This document shows, in pieces, positions 5,494 through 5,807 of a DNA stretch of 5,807 nucleotides. The position numbers and the translations under genes were made by a program. Position 1 is the first letter of the stretch; each line of letters starts with the position of its first letter. Below the pieces are notes generated by a model. The model searched no databases and was not told where the DNA came from. It saw only the letters and a program-made list of their open reading frames with translations. The stretch spans positions 1 to 5,807 of the forward strand of contig JAJYJA010000153.1 in NCBI GenBank assembly GCA_021789795.1, read 5' to 3'. Origin of the DNA: Deltaproteobacteria bacterium. GTDB lineage: Bacteria > Desulfobacterota > Desulfobulbia > Desulfobulbales > VMSU01.

Positions 5494-5526
5494 CGTAGGC
5501 TGGGATGAGCGTACAAAACCCAGCAA
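5494..5526. repeat. REP-like hairpin of the GTAGGNTGGG...CCCANC type
   Basis: CGTAGGCTGGGATGAGCG is followed by CAAAACCCAGCAATC. GCTGGG (5499-5504) pairs with CCCAGC (5519-5524) over a 14-nt loop. Sequences of the form GTAGG-(T/C)TGGG ... AACCCA-(A/G)C are, from memory, widespread dispersed short repeats in bacterial genomes, often just after genes. Only this one copy lies in the window. Confidence 0.55.
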
Positions 5527-5539
5527 TCAAGGAAAAGCG

Positions 5540-5576
5540 AAAGGCGGTTGAAGATGATCTCTTCAACCGCCTTTTG
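5540..5576 (+). terminator. Strong Rho-independent terminator after the lipoprotein gene
   Basis: AAGGCGGTTGAAGA (5541-5554) pairs perfectly with TCTTCAACCGCCTT (5560-5573) around the 5-nt loop TGATC; A5540-T5574 adds another pair. A TTTT run ends the stem. The complementary A-containing flank is weak, so it works mainly on the + strand and closes the toxin-immunity unit. Confidence 0.9.
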
Positions 5577-5665
5577 TCATTCCCGGCGGGCCACGGAGGC
5601 CGGACAGCCACCCACCCCCTTCCCGCCGCACCCACCACACCCGGCTGAAACCGACATCCGATAAC

Positions 5666-5712
5666 GTAGCGGCTTCCACCCGGCGCGTACGGGCTGGCGG
5701 AAAGGGTGCTAC
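5666..5712. repeat. Imperfect hairpin before the right-hand dif-like site
   Basis: GTAGC (5666-5670) pairs with GCTAC (5708-5712), and inside it TTCC-A-CC pairs with GG-C-GGAA, with a GCGCGTA tip. The surrounding 5577-5665 is GC-rich and shows nothing else recognisable. As with the large palindrome, structure and a dif-like core lie side by side. Confidence 0.45.
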
Positions 5713-5713
5713 A

Positions 5714-5744
5714 ATGTCGCATAATGCCTGCGCTTATGTCTTAG
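5714..5744 (+). other. dif-like site C
   Basis: ATGTCGCATAA (5714-5724), the 9-nt spacer TGCCTGCGC and TTATGTCTTAG (5734-5744). The left arm matches the left arm of site B at 10 of 11 positions and the right arm shares TTATGT with sites A and B. The spacer is longer than the usual 6-8 bp, so it may be a degenerate or recombined site. It lies about 2 kb from the palindrome, on the other side of the toxin-immunity pair. Confidence 0.4.
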
Positions 5745-5807
5745 CGGCCCAGCAGCCCAGGAAAGAGGCCAACAAAGCCACCGCCCGCCCCGCCACAACC
5801 GCCCTGA
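5715..5807 (+). CDS. Possible gene start running off the right edge
   Basis: ATG 5715 opens a frame of 31 codons, still open at the last base, beginning MSHNACAYVLAAQQPRKE. GGAAAGGG (5699-5706) lies 8 nt upstream as a fair ribosome site. Third codon positions become strongly G/C, like the recombinase genes. The product is not recognised. The start codon lies inside site C, so either the site is embedded in the gene start or the frame is accidental. Confidence 0.35.

Noticed and set aside
5357..5722. 121-codon - strand frame at the right side
   Set aside because: It runs antisense through the terminator and into the lipoprotein gene, which has a clear signal peptide and lipobox; no domain is recognisable.

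Overview
The window looks like accessory DNA from a GC-rich Gram-negative bacterium. A Proteobacterium or Desulfobacterota member is a guess from codon style, the Rhs-type toxin tip and a lipoprotein. All well-supported genes lie on the + strand. No tRNA, rRNA or CRISPR was seen.

Left part (3-3387) is a compact mobile-element operon. It holds the 3' part of a primase/helicase-type ATPase with a C-terminal winged helix, a 58-residue Cys/His protein, and two overlapping, complete tyrosine recombinases of XerC/XerD type. The primase end and the gap behind it carry a helically phased array of ACTTGGAGGG repeats (starts 1099, 1120, 1141, 1152, 1174), which resembles iterons.

Middle part (3388-4044) has no credible gene but is dense in secondary structure: a 14-bp perfect inverted repeat, several hairpins, and a 175-nt imperfect palindrome (3616-3790). 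Inside the palindrome are two opposed dif-like sites (arms GCATAA and TTATGTACAGT, spacers of 7 and 6 bp). This layout recalls folded single-stranded recombination sites such as CTXphi attP or integron attC.

Right part (4045-5484) is more AT-rich. It contains an orphan Rhs C-terminal tip (the NNPLVYTDPSGH core end, a glycine-zipper region, then an HELGH zinc-peptidase-like motif), followed by a lipoprotein that may be its immunity protein, a REP-like hairpin and a strong terminator. At 5714-5744 another dif-like site (arm CGCATAA and TTATGT) appears just where a possible further gene starts and runs off the right edge.

Working hypothesis (inference): the recombinase pair acts on the dif-like sites, and the toxin-immunity pair between the palindrome and the 5714 site is cargo of this element. 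The parts are visible in the sequence; their functional link is not proven by it.
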